Notes: generated by a model from the sequence alone, not told the origin. A stretch of DNA of 64,000 nucleotides from Arachidicoccus terrestris (GCF_020042345.1 NZ_CP083387.1:806001-870000), one strand, 5' to 3'; numbered from the stretch's first letter, positions 17,235 through 27,558 are shown. A program made the numbers and translations.

Positions 17235-18509
17235 ATGAAGGTATTACATACAGCAGACTGGCATATTGGCCAACTTTTCTATGAGTATGACAGAACTTAT
17301 GAACATGAGCAGTTCCTGGCCTGGCTCACAGAAATTCTATGTGCGGAAAAGATCGACTTACTGTTAATTTCCGGGGATGTCTTTGATATCTCCAACCCTT
17401 CCGCGCAGTCCATACGGCTGTTCTATACTTTTCTGAACAATGCCACCAGAAAATGCCCTGACCTGCAGGTGATTATTACGGCGGGCAACCATGATTCTGC
17501 CTCCCGCCTGGAAGCGCCGCGGCCCTTACTGGAATCATCCCGGATTCATATAGTAGGCACCATCGAAAAAGATTCTTCGGGCCGGATCAATTACGATAAG
17601 ATCTCCATTCCCATCACCGCAGCCGATGGAACGATCACCGGCTGGTGCCTTGCAGCGCCTTATCTTAGGGTAGGCGATTACCCCGCAGTGGACAGAACCG
17701 ACAAAGAACTGCTACAAAACTATACATACGCAGCGGGCGTAACTGCATTTTATAAAGAGGCTTATCAGCATCTGTCGCAGAAAAAAACAGCCGATCAGTT
17801 TATAATTGCCCTGGGGCACCTGCATGCCGCCCAGGCAGAGATCACCGATATGGACAGCGCAGAACGGGCCATTATGGGCGGCATAGAATGTGTCCCGGCC
17901 GACGCCTTTCACCGGGATCTGCTGTATGTGGCATTGGGCCATATCCATAAGGCACAGCGAATAGGCGGAAAAGAGCATATCCGGTATTCAGGCAGTCCTC
18001 TGCCGCTGTCCTTCTCTGAACTCCAGTATAAACACCAGGTACTTTGTTTTGAACTGGATCAGACGGGCATCCACGACCTCCGGTCCATTGAAGTGCCCGT
18101 CAGTGTTCCGCTGCTCAGGATACCGAAAAAGCATGCGCCTTTGCCCGAAGTACTCAGAGCGCTGGAAGCGCTGCCGGAGGGACCGGAACCATCCGATAGC
18201 CCTTATGCTCCTTTTCTGGAAATCAGAATATTAATGGATGAACCCAGGCCGGGCTTGCGATTTCAGGTAGAAAAAGCGTTGGAAGGCAAGCATGTCCGGC
18301 TGGCTAAAATAGATGTCCGCTATCCCTCAAAACAGGGCAATGGAAAGGGCAACCCGGGCGATATTGAAAATAATCTCGGTGAATTAACACCGCAGGCCGT
18401 CTTTAACCGGCTCTATGAAGAGCAGTTTCAGACGGCCCCACCGGCCAATCTGATCAGATTATTTAACCGGGCAGCCCGGGAAGTCGCGCATAAAGAAGAC
18501 CCATCATGA
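17235..18509 (+). CDS. sbcD: Exonuclease subunit SbcD
   Basis: 424 aa. All Mre11-type phosphoesterase motifs are present: HTADWHIGQ at residue 5, ISGDVFD near 45, GNHDS near 80, GHLHAA near 195 and GHIHKAQR near 235. The C-terminal capping region matches SbcD. It is the nuclease subunit of the SbcCD complex, which opens DNA hairpins and processes double-strand ends. Its stop overlaps the sbcC start by 4 bp. Its partner sbcC is interrupted by an insertion sequence, so this SbcD may lack a functional ATPase partner. Confidence 0.95.
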   Translation: MKVLHTADWHIGQLFYEYDRTYEHEQFLAWLTEILCAEKIDLLLISGDVFDISNPSAQSIRLFYTFLNNATRKCPDLQVIITAGNHDSASRLEAPRPLLESSRIHIVGTIEKDSSGRINYDKISIPITAADGTITGWCLAAPYLRVGDYPAVDRTDKELLQNYTYAAGVTAFYKEAYQHLSQKKTADQFIIALGHLHAAQAEITDMDSAERAIMGGIECVPADAFHRDLLYVALGHIHKAQRIGGKEHIRYSGSPLPLSFSELQYKHQVLCFELDQTGIHDLRSIEVPVSVPLLRIPKKHAPLPEVLRALEALPEGPEPSDSPYAPFLEIRILMDEPRPGLRFQVEKALEGKHVRLAKIDVRYPSKQGNGKGNPGDIENNLGELTPQAVFNRLYEEQFQTAPPANLIRLFNRAAREVAHKEDPS

Positions 18510-21500
18510 AGATCCTACAAATTAAGATAAATAACCTGGCCTCCCTTGAGGGGGAGACGACTATAGACTTTACCAGTGAACCGCTGGCCTCCGCTGGTAT
18601 ATTTGCAATTACCGGCCCGACCGGTGCCGGTAAGTCCACCATACTGGATGCACTATGCCTGGCGCTGTATGCCCGCACGCCCCGTTATGTCCAGGCAGGC
18701 GCCAGCAGGGGAATTGAACTGCAGGACAGCTCCGGCGACACAATCCATCAGGGAGACCCCCGGGCGATTCTCAGAGACGGAACTGCCGAGGGAAGTGCCT
18801 CCGTCATATTTATGGGCATTGATGGGGATCATTACGAAGCGACCTGGAGTGTCAGAAGAGCCCGTCTTAAAATAACCGGGAAACTGGGCGCCTACAACCA
18901 TTCATTATTTAATATTACCCGGCAAAAGGATATTCCCGGCACCAAAACAGTTATCCAGAAAGAAATAGAAAGACTGGTCGGTCTCAATTTTGATCAATTC
19001 ACCCGAAGTGTACTGTTGGCGCAGGGTGATTTTACAGCTTTCATGAAAGCAAATAAAGAGGAAAAATCTGCTCTGCTGGAAAAACTGACCGGTTCTCAGA
19101 TCTATTCAGAGATATCCAAGAATATATATGAACATTACAAAGTCGAAGAAGAGGCGTTAAAAGCCCTTCGCGCTAAAGCGGAAAATATTGATATACTGAC
19201 AGAAGAACAAAGAACGCTTATAGAAGAAGAGATCGTTCTCTATCAAAATCAGATCCATGACCAGTCGGAAGAAAAAACGCTAACCGATAAGGCCGTCAGC
19301 TGGCACCGGCAAAAAGCGGATCTTGAAGCAAAAAAGCAAGAAGCGCTTCAACTCTATGATACAGCAACTTCAGCAGCAGCCGCTCTTTCTGACACCAAAA
19401 CTCAGCTCGACCAGGCATTAGAGGTTAGGCCTTTAAAGGCGGTTCAGGAAGGCCTGTTGGAAGAGCAGGCTTTGTTAAAGGAAATTTCTCAGACCAGGGA
19501 AGAACTTGATAAAAAACTACAGACGTTAACGGACCAGAAAACAAAAGCCACGACTACGTATCAGACGCTGGCAGTCCAAAAAAATGAACATGAAAAAGCA
19601 TTAAAGGAAGCTAAACCTTCACTTTTGCAGGCCAGCCTCCTGGACTCCAGGATATACGCGGCGAAGGAACAAATGACATCGTTCCAGAGAGTACTTGCAG
19701 CGTCCTTGCAAGCAAAGGAAGAGCTAGCAAAGCAACAGAAAGCCGTACAGGCAAAATTAGAGACGCATGAAACCTCCTTACAATCTGCCGTGGAATGGAT
19801 CCGGCAGCGTCAGGACCGCAGCAAAATTGCAGAACATACAGAACTCATCACAGGCAGACTGGAAGAAGCAAAGGAACTCGGCAGACGTTGTAGTGAACAT
19901 AAAGAAGCTATTACCAGTGGCACCCGGGAAATAGAACGGCAGGGCCAGCAACTTATAGCCTTAAATAACCAACTCACTGAGACAGAGAAAGAGTATGAGG
20001 AAAACATAAGGTTACTCCGGGAGGTACAACAACAGTTAATGCAGGCAAATGGCGATGCCTTGGAAGAAGAACTGTCAATGGTGCAAAATAAAGAAAGAGC
20101 ACTGGACAGAGCCCAGGGTCAATTTGAACTATTTGACAGGTCCCTTAAAGACCACGAAGAAGCCCAACAAAAGGTATCCGGCAATCGCCAGTTGATACAA
20201 ACCTTAACCGCACAGGCAGCAGAGATCCAACCCAAGGTCGCAGCGCTGGAGATCCAGGTAAAAACGACCCGTGATCTGATTGCCAAAGCCTCTTTACGCC
20301 ATGCTGAAAATATTCAACAGCTAAGAGCCAGTCTTCATCCGGGAGATCCGTGTCCTGTGTGCGGCAGCACAGCACATCCCTACAGCACAGATGCGCATAC
20401 GGATCTGGGGGACCAACTCGTTGATGCCCTCAAAGATGAGCTTGATGCCGCAGAAAAAGCATTTGCCGCTACCCACTTACAATATACACAAATAGAAGCC
20501 GAAAACAGCCTGAGGCAGAAACAGCAGCAGCTACTCGAAGAAACCGCAGAAAATAAACAGGCCGCTTACCAAAATGCAGAAAAACAGTGGAGCGCTACGA
20601 CCTTCTCTTCCCAGTTAAAGGAAAAGTCAGCTGCAGAAATCAATCAGTGGCTGAGCCGTTCGTTGGCAACACACAGAGAGGCCTTAGAAAGCCTGCAAGC
20701 TAGAAAGGCCTCAGTCCGAAAACTTTTGCAAGAGCAGGAAAGACTGCAACAAACAACAGATAAGCAACGAGTCGGATTGCAAAAACTTAAAGACACGCAA
20801 AAAGACCTTCAATCCGGCATACATTTAAAAACACAGCTTTTGTCTGCTGGTAAGACTGCATTACAGGAGGCACTAGATCAACTGCAGGCTATACAAAGCA
20901 GCTTAAACCCCTATTTTTCCTCCACAGACTGGTTCAGCAACTGGGAGGCAGCACCAGATACATTCATGGATGCCATCCAAAAATTTGCGGCTGACTGGAA
21001 AACGAAACAACAAGCGTCAGAAAATCTCAGCCGGCAGGTGGATCAGTTCAAAATAGAAAGCCAGGGCTTTGACCGTCAATTAGAAGCCCTGACCAAGCAG
21101 CTGCGACAGCAAGAGCAGACCGTCACCCAACAGGAGCATTTACTGGAAGGACTGCTGGAGGAACGTAAAAAGCTCTTTGACGGACAGTCTGTTGCGGAGG
21201 CAGAAAAGCAGCTACAGGACGCGGTTGAAACGGCCGCGCAGCAGGCAGAGACTGCCAGATCACAGGCAGAAAATCTGGAAAAAGAGTGGACGAAGTGCCA
21301 TTTTGAAAAAGGGGTTTTGGAAAACAATTATCAACAGGCAGCCGCAAAACACCAACAGCTGGATCAGAAAATAACAGACTGGATCAGTCACTATAATATC
21401 AAAAAGAAAAATGCGCCGTTAAAAAGAGCGCAGGTAGAAACGCTGCTTGGTTTCTCCGACCAGTGGATCCAGCAATGTCAGGAGAAAATAAAACAGTCAG

Positions 21501-21995
21501 ACAGCGAGGTGCAGGACGTCAAAGCCAGGCTGGAAGAGCGGGAACGAGATTTAAAAAAGCATTTATCGACCGCTGGCGATCTTAAAACATTAGAAGAACT
21601 TCTAGCCTTACAGGCAGCGCAGGCGAGCTCCCTGGAACAGCTACAAAAGGACCTCCTGGAGCGTCAGTTCAGACTGGAAAACAATCAAAAAAATATACAA
21701 AAACTCGGCGGCTTTCAAAAAGAGATCGACGGCCAGCAAAAAATATTTGACGAGTGGGCTGCGCTAAACAGCCTCATCGGCTCCAAGGAAGGCCGTAAGT
21801 TCAGAGAGATTGCCCAGCAATATACACTAGACCTGCTACTGCAATATGCCAACCAGCATCTGTATGTACTCAGCAAAAGATATATGCTTTCCAGGATACA
21901 GGATTCACTGGGCATACAGGTGATCGATCAGGATATGGCCGATGAAATTAGATCCGTATATTCCCTTTCCGGTGGCGAATCCTTTCTGGTATCTC
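18506..21995 (+). pseudogene. sbcC: SbcC ATPase, N-terminal 93% (split by an insertion sequence)
   Basis: The reading frame holds an N-terminal Walker A (TGPTGAGKSTILDALCLALYAR, around residue 38), an ALLAQGDFTAFM Q-loop region, a very long coiled coil and a CPVCGSTAHP zinc-hook motif (CxxC) near residue 617. Late in the frame is the ABC signature SLSGGESFLVS. At 21995 the sequence runs into an insertion sequence; the frame continues four sense codons into the element and stops at 22007-22009. The missing Walker B/D-loop end lies intact on the other side (23637-23896). Joined at one copy of the target duplication the protein would be 1249 aa, normal for SbcC. As it stands the product lacks Walker B and should not hydrolyse ATP. 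Confidence 0.95.
21990..21995. repeat. 6-bp target-site duplication, left copy
   Basis: TATCTC immediately precedes the left terminal inverted repeat of the insertion sequence, and the same six bases follow its right end at 23631-23636. Removing one copy and the element restores the sbcC frame exactly. Confidence 0.93.
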
Positions 21996-22053
21996 GGGTG
22001 TTCCTGTAAACACCCAAAGGAGTTGTTACATATTAAATATTAAACTAATAAAT

Positions 22054-22096
22054 CCTCTCTTTTTTCTGTAAAAAGGAATTAAAGAGAGGCTTTTTT
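22054..22096 (+). terminator. Rho-independent terminator inside the insertion sequence
   Basis: CCTCTCTTT (22054-22062) pairs with AAAGAGAGG (22081-22089), followed by C and six T. It reads on the plus strand and would stop transcripts entering from sbcC, adding a polar effect to the insertion. Confidence 0.7.
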
Positions 22097-22165
22097 GTGG
22101 ATGGGACATAGCAAGGCCATTAGACCTGTTATTTAGTCCGGTTGGATAAGGTAAGCGTGCCAATT

Positions 22166-23509
22166 CTAGGCCGCTGTGCTTTTAATCTGTGCGGCCGCCT
22201 GTTGCATTCTTTTGCTGATAATGGATGCGTTTGCTGTAAGGATGCCAAAGAAGATCCAGCAGGTCTCGGTAGACTGGTTCCTGGCTTTGATTTTATTTAA
22301 ATGATAGTGGTTTTTCTCATTGCCAAAACTTCCTTCCAGGACCGTGCCCCTTTGACGGTTCAGCGCTGCCCGCATCGTTTTAGATTGTTCAACCAAAGCA
22401 GGCTTCTGCCTTCCTTTAGGAATAAAATTAGTGGTGATATTGTTTTGACGGCAATACTTTCTGTTGGTATTAGTGGCATAAATAGCATCGGCACTATGAT
22501 GCGTGCACTTCCCAAAAAGTTTACGGTGCAGATAAATCGTATCCACCAGCTGTGTGCCTTCATTGAAGGCATCATAACTCAGCCGTTGGATAAAACTGAT
22601 GCCGTCTACCTGTAACTTGTTGACCTTGGCTCCGAACTCTACAGCTTTTATTTCTTTGCCCCGGATAATGGGACGGATGTAGGGCTTGCTGATCGATACG
22701 ATCCGGTCTTTGATCTGTGGGTTCCTATCCCCAAAAGCTTTGTTATGCTGTTGCTCGTATAGGGTACGTATCGTCTTCAGGCGGGTGGCTTTCCGCTTGC
22801 TGATATGAGTTCCGGGGCGGGCCTGCAATTCATCGTTAAGCTGCAGCAGGCGGTACAAAAAACCTAAGAGCTGCTTACGCAGTTTACGTTCCTTACGCCT
22901 GCTCTTTTTCCTGCAGCGCTGGTAGTTCAGGAACAGGGTTTTATGTTTCTCGTAGTTACTGCGGCTCTTACGTAATTTCAACTGTTTTCTAAAGAGTTGA
23001 TTCAACGCATATACTTCCTTACAGGCACCCCACAGCAATTTGCAGTCAGTGGGATGGGATATATAGGATTCATAACACGTGGCGTCCTCAAAGCTGAAGG
23101 CTGTATCTTTTATCCAGGGCTTCCAGTAACCCGCCAGGCACTGCTGCATGGCATCCATATCCAGGTATTGCCCAATATAACTGCGCCACCAGCTGGGAAG
23201 ATTGGAATCCTTAATTCTCTCACCGGGCCTGAGCCGGATGCCACAAAATAGCTGCATGCACCAGTCAGTATTAATACGATCGATCAGCATCCGGTCACTG
23301 ACGCCCATAACGTGCTTAAGGATCATCAGTCCAATACCTCCGCTGACATCAAACCAGCTCTTGCGTCCCTGGCCGGTAATAAGACCCCGGGGACTCGGAA
23401 TTGTAGCGGATAACTGCTCAAAAGGGATGGCTTTATAAAGAATTCCTAAATCTGTTTGGCTAAAATGCTTATCCAGAAGATTCTCGTGAAAAAAAAGTAG
23501 ATTTGTCAT
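22166..23509 (-). CDS. DDE transposase of the sbcC insertion sequence (IS5/IS1182-like)
   Basis: 447 aa. Features seen: an N-terminal region with GRKSWFDVSGGIGLMILKHVMGVSD; a first Asp candidate in FSFEDATCYESYISHPTD; a basic region rich in Lys/Arg (RCRKKSRRKERKLRKQLL); then IVSISKPYIRPIIRGKEIKAVEFGAKVNK and HSADAIYATNTNRKYC, which supplies a second Asp; and a C-terminal ...RGTVLEGSFGNEKNHYHLNKIKAR... with the last Glu. It has the full length usual for this group and no internal stop, so it may still be active. The gene begins 121 bp inside the right inverted repeat. Confidence 0.85.
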   Translation of the reverse strand: MTNLLFFHENLLDKHFSQTDLGILYKAIPFEQLSATIPSPRGLITGQGRKSWFDVSGGIGLMILKHVMGVSDRMLIDRINTDWCMQLFCGIRLRPGERIKDSNLPSWWRSYIGQYLDMDAMQQCLAGYWKPWIKDTAFSFEDATCYESYISHPTDCKLLWGACKEVYALNQLFRKQLKLRKSRSNYEKHKTLFLNYQRCRKKSRRKERKLRKQLLGFLYRLLQLNDELQARPGTHISKRKATRLKTIRTLYEQQHNKAFGDRNPQIKDRIVSISKPYIRPIIRGKEIKAVEFGAKVNKLQVDGISFIQRLSYDAFNEGTQLVDTIYLHRKLFGKCTHHSADAIYATNTNRKYCRQNNITTNFIPKGRQKPALVEQSKTMRAALNRQRGTVLEGSFGNEKNHYHLNKIKARNQSTETCWIFFGILTANASIISKRMQQAAAQIKSTAA

Positions 23510-23630
23510 GGATTATAAAAAAAGTTATGCCCTACTTTGAACACTTTTTGTGCCAAAGCAGGGCAATTTTGTTATAATCCACACCCTGAAACTCAATGGG
23601 GATAACTATTACAGCTTTTCAGGAACACCC

Positions 23631-23636
23631 TATCTC
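23631..23636. repeat. 6-bp target-site duplication, right copy
   Basis: TATCTC follows the right inverted repeat directly and matches 21990-21995. The sbcC sequence resumes after it. Confidence 0.93.
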
Positions 23637-23896
23637 TGGCACTGGCACTTGGCCTGGCCTCCTTATCTTCTCACCGGTTAAAAGTAGAATCTTTATTTAT
23701 CGATGAAGGTTTTGGATCCCTGGACCCCGCTACCCTGTCAGTTGCGATGGATGCCTTGGAAAGACTGCAGGATCAGGGCCGAAAAGTCGGTGTCATTTCC
23801 CACGTCCAGGAGATGACAGAAAGGATTGCCGTACAGATCAATGTACATAAAAGTTCCAGCGGCAAAAGCTCAATCTCTGTGCTGTCTTTATCGTAA
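23637..23896 (+). pseudogene. sbcC: SbcC ATPase, C-terminal fragment
   Basis: The sequence continues sbcC in the same codon phase (CTG is split across the insertion). It encodes ALALGLASLSSHRLK, then the Walker B and D-loop ESLFIDEGFGSLDPATL, then the switch His in VGVISHVQEM, ending at TAA 23894-23896. It has no start codon or promoter of its own. The preserved frame and motifs mean that the insertion is recent compared with the decay rate of the gene. Confidence 0.95.
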
Positions 23897-23998
23897 TACA
23901 AAAACAGGCGCTAAAAATCAAGGCAGGAAGTGTCCATACCTATCTCACCCTGATGATCCTCTACAGCCTGCTGTTCTTATTTGTATTATGTTATTCGT

Positions 23999-25687
23999 TT
24001 ACGGTTTGGGAAATACCTGGGCTCTATGGGCCCAGGCATCCCACATTTTCCTAAGCCTTTCTACCATATCAGGATGTAGCGTTGCCAGGTCTTTTGTTTC
24101 TGTTTCATCATTTTTCATGTCGTACAGATGCCATTGTTTTTCACTGGCCTTTTTTACGAGTTTCCAATTCTCGGAGCGGACATACCGGTTTCCAAAGTGT
24201 TCATTAAACAAGGGTTTCTGTCTGTCGGTAGCCTGTCCTTTAAAAACAGGCAGCAGGCTCTCCCCTTCCATGGGTGTTATGGCATGTCCATTAAACTGTC
24301 TGGGATAGTCAGCCTTTGCAATATCCACAAAGGTGGCCATAAAATCCATGACATGGCTTAAATGATGATTAAAGCTACCTTTTTTCGCCTTGATACCTTT
24401 CGGCCAATATACCACCATAGGTGTTCTTATTCCGCCTTCATACGACATGGCTTTCCAATATTGATAAGGCGTATTGGCAACATTTGCCCAGTGTGGTCCA
24501 ATGGACGAATAAGTCGTTTCGGGCCCGGGCAGGGTCTGCTTATTTTTAGCATAGATAATCTTGCGGCCATCTCTTGTTTCGGAAGGCCTGTCAAAGCCAG
24601 GCCCCATGTTGGCACAATACTCAGGGCTGGCGCCATTATCACTCAAAAATATGATGATCGTATTATCCAGTTCGCCCGTTTGCCTGAGGGTACGAATAAT
24701 TCTGCCGATCCCCTGATCCATACAATCAATCATCGCCGCATGTACCGCCATCGCTCTGGCATCCCATGAGGAATCCGCATTATTTACCCATTGCAAAGAG
24801 TCCTGCCACCTGGTTGGCAAAGGCGTATTTTTAGGATCAACGATACCCATTGCTACCATTCTCCTATATCTGGCGTTTCTGATGCTGTCCCAACCGACCT
24901 TATAGGTGTCTTTATACTTAGCGATGTCCTCCGGTTTAGCCATCAGCGGCCAGTGTGCTGCATTTTCGGCAACATAGAGAAAAAAAGGCTGACCTGTCTG
25001 GCTCATTTGGCGGATAAAGGCCGCCGCCGTATCGTTAATCGCGTCAGTATGATAATACCCTTTGGGGACTTCTTTTATTGCGGTACTGTCATGTACCAGG
25101 CTGAACGGGTCGAAATGGTCCACGACGCCCCATATCGTTCCAAAAAACCTTTCAAAGCCACGCCGGATCGGATATTGTGCTAAAGGAGAAAATAGTGGAT
25201 GAAAGGCCTGATGATTCAGCCACGCCAGTTGCTGTTCTCTGGTGGACTGCGTATTTGTATTGGACACATGCCATTTACCGGACATCGCCGTCTGATAGCC
25301 GGCGCTTTTAAGTACTTCGGCAATTGTCACCGTGTTTTCTGTCAGGTAACCTCTATAGCCGGGCTGATGCTGATCAGTGGTCATCTCTCCTATACCTGCC
25401 TGTTCATTGTATAGTCCGGTCAGTAATGACGCTCTTGTCGGGCAACAACGGGAGGTATTGTAAAAATCAGTGAACCGGACACCGTTTTGAGCCAGCCAGT
25501 CTATATTCGGCGTGTGAATTTCTCCACCAAAACAACCCGGGTCCGAATAACCCATATCATCGGCCAGGATAATGATAATATTGGGGCGTTTATCTTTATC
25601 ATTACCAGCCACAGCTCTGAAGCTGCTAAGCATTGTCCCTAATAATAATGCGGAAGCCGCAACAGCCAGCATCTTATTTTTCATCAT
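23999..25687 (-). CDS. Sulfatase (arylsulfatase A-like, type I)
   Basis: 562 aa from the ATG at 25687, where a signal peptide starts (MMKNKMLAVAASALLLGTMLSS). The frame is open upstream to 25789, but that part has no export signal. The metal-binding N-terminus RPNIIIILADDMGYSDPGCFGG is followed by the formylglycine motif CCPTRASLLTG near residue 88 (C-x-P-x-R), then GKWHVSN and a C-terminal metal site FLSDNGASPEY. The enzyme hydrolyses sulfate esters after its Cys has been converted to formylglycine. No maturase (anSME) gene is in the window. The substrate cannot be named. Neighbours (sbcC fragment, DinB-like gene) give no pathway clue. Confidence 0.92.
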   Translation of the reverse strand: MMKNKMLAVAASALLLGTMLSSFRAVAGNDKDKRPNIIIILADDMGYSDPGCFGGEIHTPNIDWLAQNGVRFTDFYNTSRCCPTRASLLTGLYNEQAGIGEMTTDQHQPGYRGYLTENTVTIAEVLKSAGYQTAMSGKWHVSNTNTQSTREQQLAWLNHQAFHPLFSPLAQYPIRRGFERFFGTIWGVVDHFDPFSLVHDSTAIKEVPKGYYHTDAINDTAAAFIRQMSQTGQPFFLYVAENAAHWPLMAKPEDIAKYKDTYKVGWDSIRNARYRRMVAMGIVDPKNTPLPTRWQDSLQWVNNADSSWDARAMAVHAAMIDCMDQGIGRIIRTLRQTGELDNTIIIFLSDNGASPEYCANMGPGFDRPSETRDGRKIIYAKNKQTLPGPETTYSSIGPHWANVANTPYQYWKAMSYEGGIRTPMVVYWPKGIKAKKGSFNHHLSHVMDFMATFVDIAKADYPRQFNGHAITPMEGESLLPVFKGQATDRQKPLFNEHFGNRYVRSENWKLVKKASEKQWHLYDMKNDETETKDLATLHPDMVERLRKMWDAWAHRAQVFPKP

Positions 25688-25975
25688 TTTTCTAATATTG
25701 AAAATCGAACAATCTTGAAATAGAAGCTCCTCAACATTCATCATCCGCGCAACAAACATCCCCTGCAATCGCCTTCTCCAACGGATCAAAAAAGAACAGC
25801 TCTGTAAATATAAGTCTTTGTCGCAGGAAGGAAAAAGCAGTAACGGTTCGTTAACAAGCTAAGGTATATTCAGTAAGCCTGTGAGTGAATCTCTCCGATA
25901 AAAAATCGGAGCCAGCAAACCTAAGCACTTTTTTTGTACTTTAGAGTGTCTAAACGAACTTTAAAAACGATCGCC

Positions 25976-26458
25976 ATGAAAGAAGCTGCCACCTGTTTAC
26001 AACGCCAGTATGATCTGATAAGGGGCTCAAGAGCGAGGCTATTGAATTATTGCCAGACGATTTCAAATGAAGACTTTCTCAACGAAAATAGTTCGTTCGG
26101 ACTGGGCGGCAGCATTCGCAATTTACTCGTACATATTGTCAATACTTACCAGTCCTGGATCATAAAGCGTGCACTCCAAAAGAACATTGATTTTACTGAG
26201 TATTCGGCTGTAAAGACAAACGAAGAAGCTGAGACCCTGTTTCGTTTTATAGACGAGGAAGTGATGACATTTATAGAAAAATACGAGATGACACTGTTTG
26301 AAAAAATCCGGCTGGATGTCAGGGGAACGATAAAACCGCTGTCCCCCTTTGAGCTTTTTACACACGTGACAACACATGAATTTCATCACAAGGGACAAAT
26401 CCTATCCCTGAGCAGACATTTAGGTTATACACCGGTAGATACCGACATCATTCAATAG
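25976..26458 (+). CDS. DinB-fold family protein
   Basis: 160 aa from the ATG at 25976 (MKEAATCLQRQYDLI); the upstream ATG at 25934 is not favoured because the extra residues are not part of the fold. It has the four-helix DinB arrangement, with the three metal ligands apparent: His in LLVHIVNTYQSW near residue 58, and the HExxH-like pair in THEFHHKGQILSLSRHLGY near 138-142. Family members bind a divalent metal and include thiol-dependent transferases. The specific reaction is unknown. The upstream 288 bp to the divergent sulfatase gene holds both promoters. Confidence 0.83.
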   Translation: MKEAATCLQRQYDLIRGSRARLLNYCQTISNEDFLNENSSFGLGGSIRNLLVHIVNTYQSWIIKRALQKNIDFTEYSAVKTNEEAETLFRFIDEEVMTFIEKYEMTLFEKIRLDVRGTIKPLSPFELFTHVTTHEFHHKGQILSLSRHLGYTPVDTDIIQ

Positions 26459-26793
26459 TCTGTTCAAAAAAGCATTTCCGGTAAACACGTAACAGATAGG
26501 TAAAATTGAATTATCATCCTTCTGATAAACGGACATACCTGTTGAAGATTGCTTCGGGTTTGAGAATATCGCCGAAAAACCAGTCCTTCCAGATTGGTGC
26601 CTTTTTCAAAAACAGGTAATTCTCGCTGTTGCGTTTTACTTTAAAGCTACGTTATGATTTATATAATGCCTGCTGGGCGGAGAGATACCCAAAAATTTGT
26701 GAGGTTGATTACATTACGGTGTACCCTATTTTAAAATAATAAAAGCGCATTTTACTTTAAAATAATTATTTGACCTCTAACTACTTACGTCTT
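26459..26793. other. Intergenic region without a recognised gene
   Basis: A 335-bp AT-rich interval with no convincing gene or hairpin. The sequence TTTTACTTTAAA occurs twice, near 26636 and 26750, the second 33 bp before the lipoprotein start. The meaning of this repeat is unknown. Confidence 0.5.
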
Positions 26794-27249
26794 ATGAAAC
26801 GATCTTACCTTTCTCATGTATGTTTTACTTTTGGGTCATTTTTGGCTTTAGTGTTCTTTTTTTCTGTTGGTGGATGTAAAAAAGAAGCCCGGAAGGATTG
26901 TGGATGCGGAAGCACCGTTATTACCAGTGTCTCGAATAAAAGTGGATCACTTTTCAGGACAATTTTGAATAATAAGACCACTTGGAAAATCCATGTTAGT
27001 CAGCCTGAAGAAGTAATTCCTTATTATACAGGCATAATCTGCAATACCAAAGCCGTAGAGGAGCTGATCACAAAAGAGGGATTGGAGGACAAAGTAGCAT
27101 CCCCAGATATGGAGCCGATTGCGATTGTCTTTTCCGGAGATTTATTCAAGCGCTGTTCTGTTAAAGATGACCACATCTTTACACTTCTTGCCACCTATAG
27201 TTTTGACGTGCGTTTGGATACCCTGTCGCTGGCTCCCGCCACTCAATAG
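26794..27249 (+). CDS. Small lipoprotein of unknown function
   Basis: 151 aa from the ATG at 26794 (MKRSYLSHVCFTFGSFLALVF). A lipobox SVGGC ends the signal peptide near residue 30, and Lys residues follow, so a membrane-anchored lipoprotein is likely. The mature start KKEARKDCGCGSTV contains a C-x-C motif. The remainder is a compact mixed alpha/beta domain with two further Cys (IICNTKAVEE, KRCSVKDD) and no recognised family motif. It stands alone between an empty interval and a terminator. It may be a cell-envelope protein; nothing more can be said. Confidence 0.65.
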   Translation: MKRSYLSHVCFTFGSFLALVFFFSVGGCKKEARKDCGCGSTVITSVSNKSGSLFRTILNNKTTWKIHVSQPEEVIPYYTGIICNTKAVEELITKEGLEDKVASPDMEPIAIVFSGDLFKRCSVKDDHIFTLLATYSFDVRLDTLSLAPATQ

Positions 27250-27315
27250 CTAAAATTCTTCAGGTTTTGATTGCTAAATCAGGCTATGCCGTTTCCAGAC
27301 TGAGAGGCATTCTTT

Positions 27316-27374
27316 TAAAATAAAACACCCCGTTAGACTGAAATATTATTCAGTTGCTGGGTGTTTTATTTTTA
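27316..27374 (+). terminator. Terminator of the lipoprotein gene
   Basis: ATAAAACACCC pairs with GGGTGTTTTAT across a ~28-nt loop and is followed by TTTTT. Confidence 0.7.
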
Positions 27375-27438
27375 ATTCTGTTTTCCGGCTGGACTTTGCG
27401 TTGATCCTGGACTATCTTTCTCCGGCGCTCAATGGCAT

Positions 27439-27467
27439 AAAAAAAGAGACTTCAAGTCTCTTTTTTT
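27439..27467 (-). terminator. Symmetric hairpin terminator downstream of tRNA-Gln
   Basis: AGAGACT and AGTCTCT form a short stem flanked by A-runs on the left and seven T on the right, so it can stop transcription in both directions. It lies directly beyond the 3' end of the leftward tRNA gene. Confidence 0.65.
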
Positions 27468-27468
27468 G

Positions 27469-27539
27469 TTGCCCGACCAGGATTCGAACCTAGACAAACG
27501 GCACCAAAAACCGTCGTACTACCATTATACTATCGGGCA
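27469..27539 (-). tRNA. tRNA-Gln (anticodon UUG)
   Basis: 71 nt. On the minus strand the acceptor arm is TGCCCGA/TCGGGCA with discriminator A. The D-arm contains AATGGTAG. The anticodon arm is ACGGT-TTTTGGT-GCCGT with TTG at positions 34-36. The T-arm is CTAGG-TTCGAAT-CCTGG. The 3' CCA is not encoded. Confidence 0.93.
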
Positions 27540-27558
27540 ATTGCCCCTTTTGGGAGTG

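Larger units (their letters stand above)
21996..23630. mobile_element. Insertion sequence disrupting sbcC (1635 bp)
   Basis: The ends are perfect 11-bp terminal inverted repeats: GGGTGTTCCTG at 21996-22006 and CAGGAACACCC at 23620-23630. A 6-bp duplication, TATCTC, flanks the element. It carries one transposase gene on the minus strand, opposite to sbcC. Near the left end is a strong plus-strand terminator hairpin. The left end also contains an internal hairpin (GGGTGTT...AACACCC). The transposase is DDE type and resembles the IS5/IS1182 group; the family is not certain from reading alone. Confidence 0.93.

Noticed and set aside
23952-24053. Possible 33-codon membrane ORF after the sbcC fragment
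   Set aside because: It overlaps the end of the sulfatase gene and has no promoter or family evidence.
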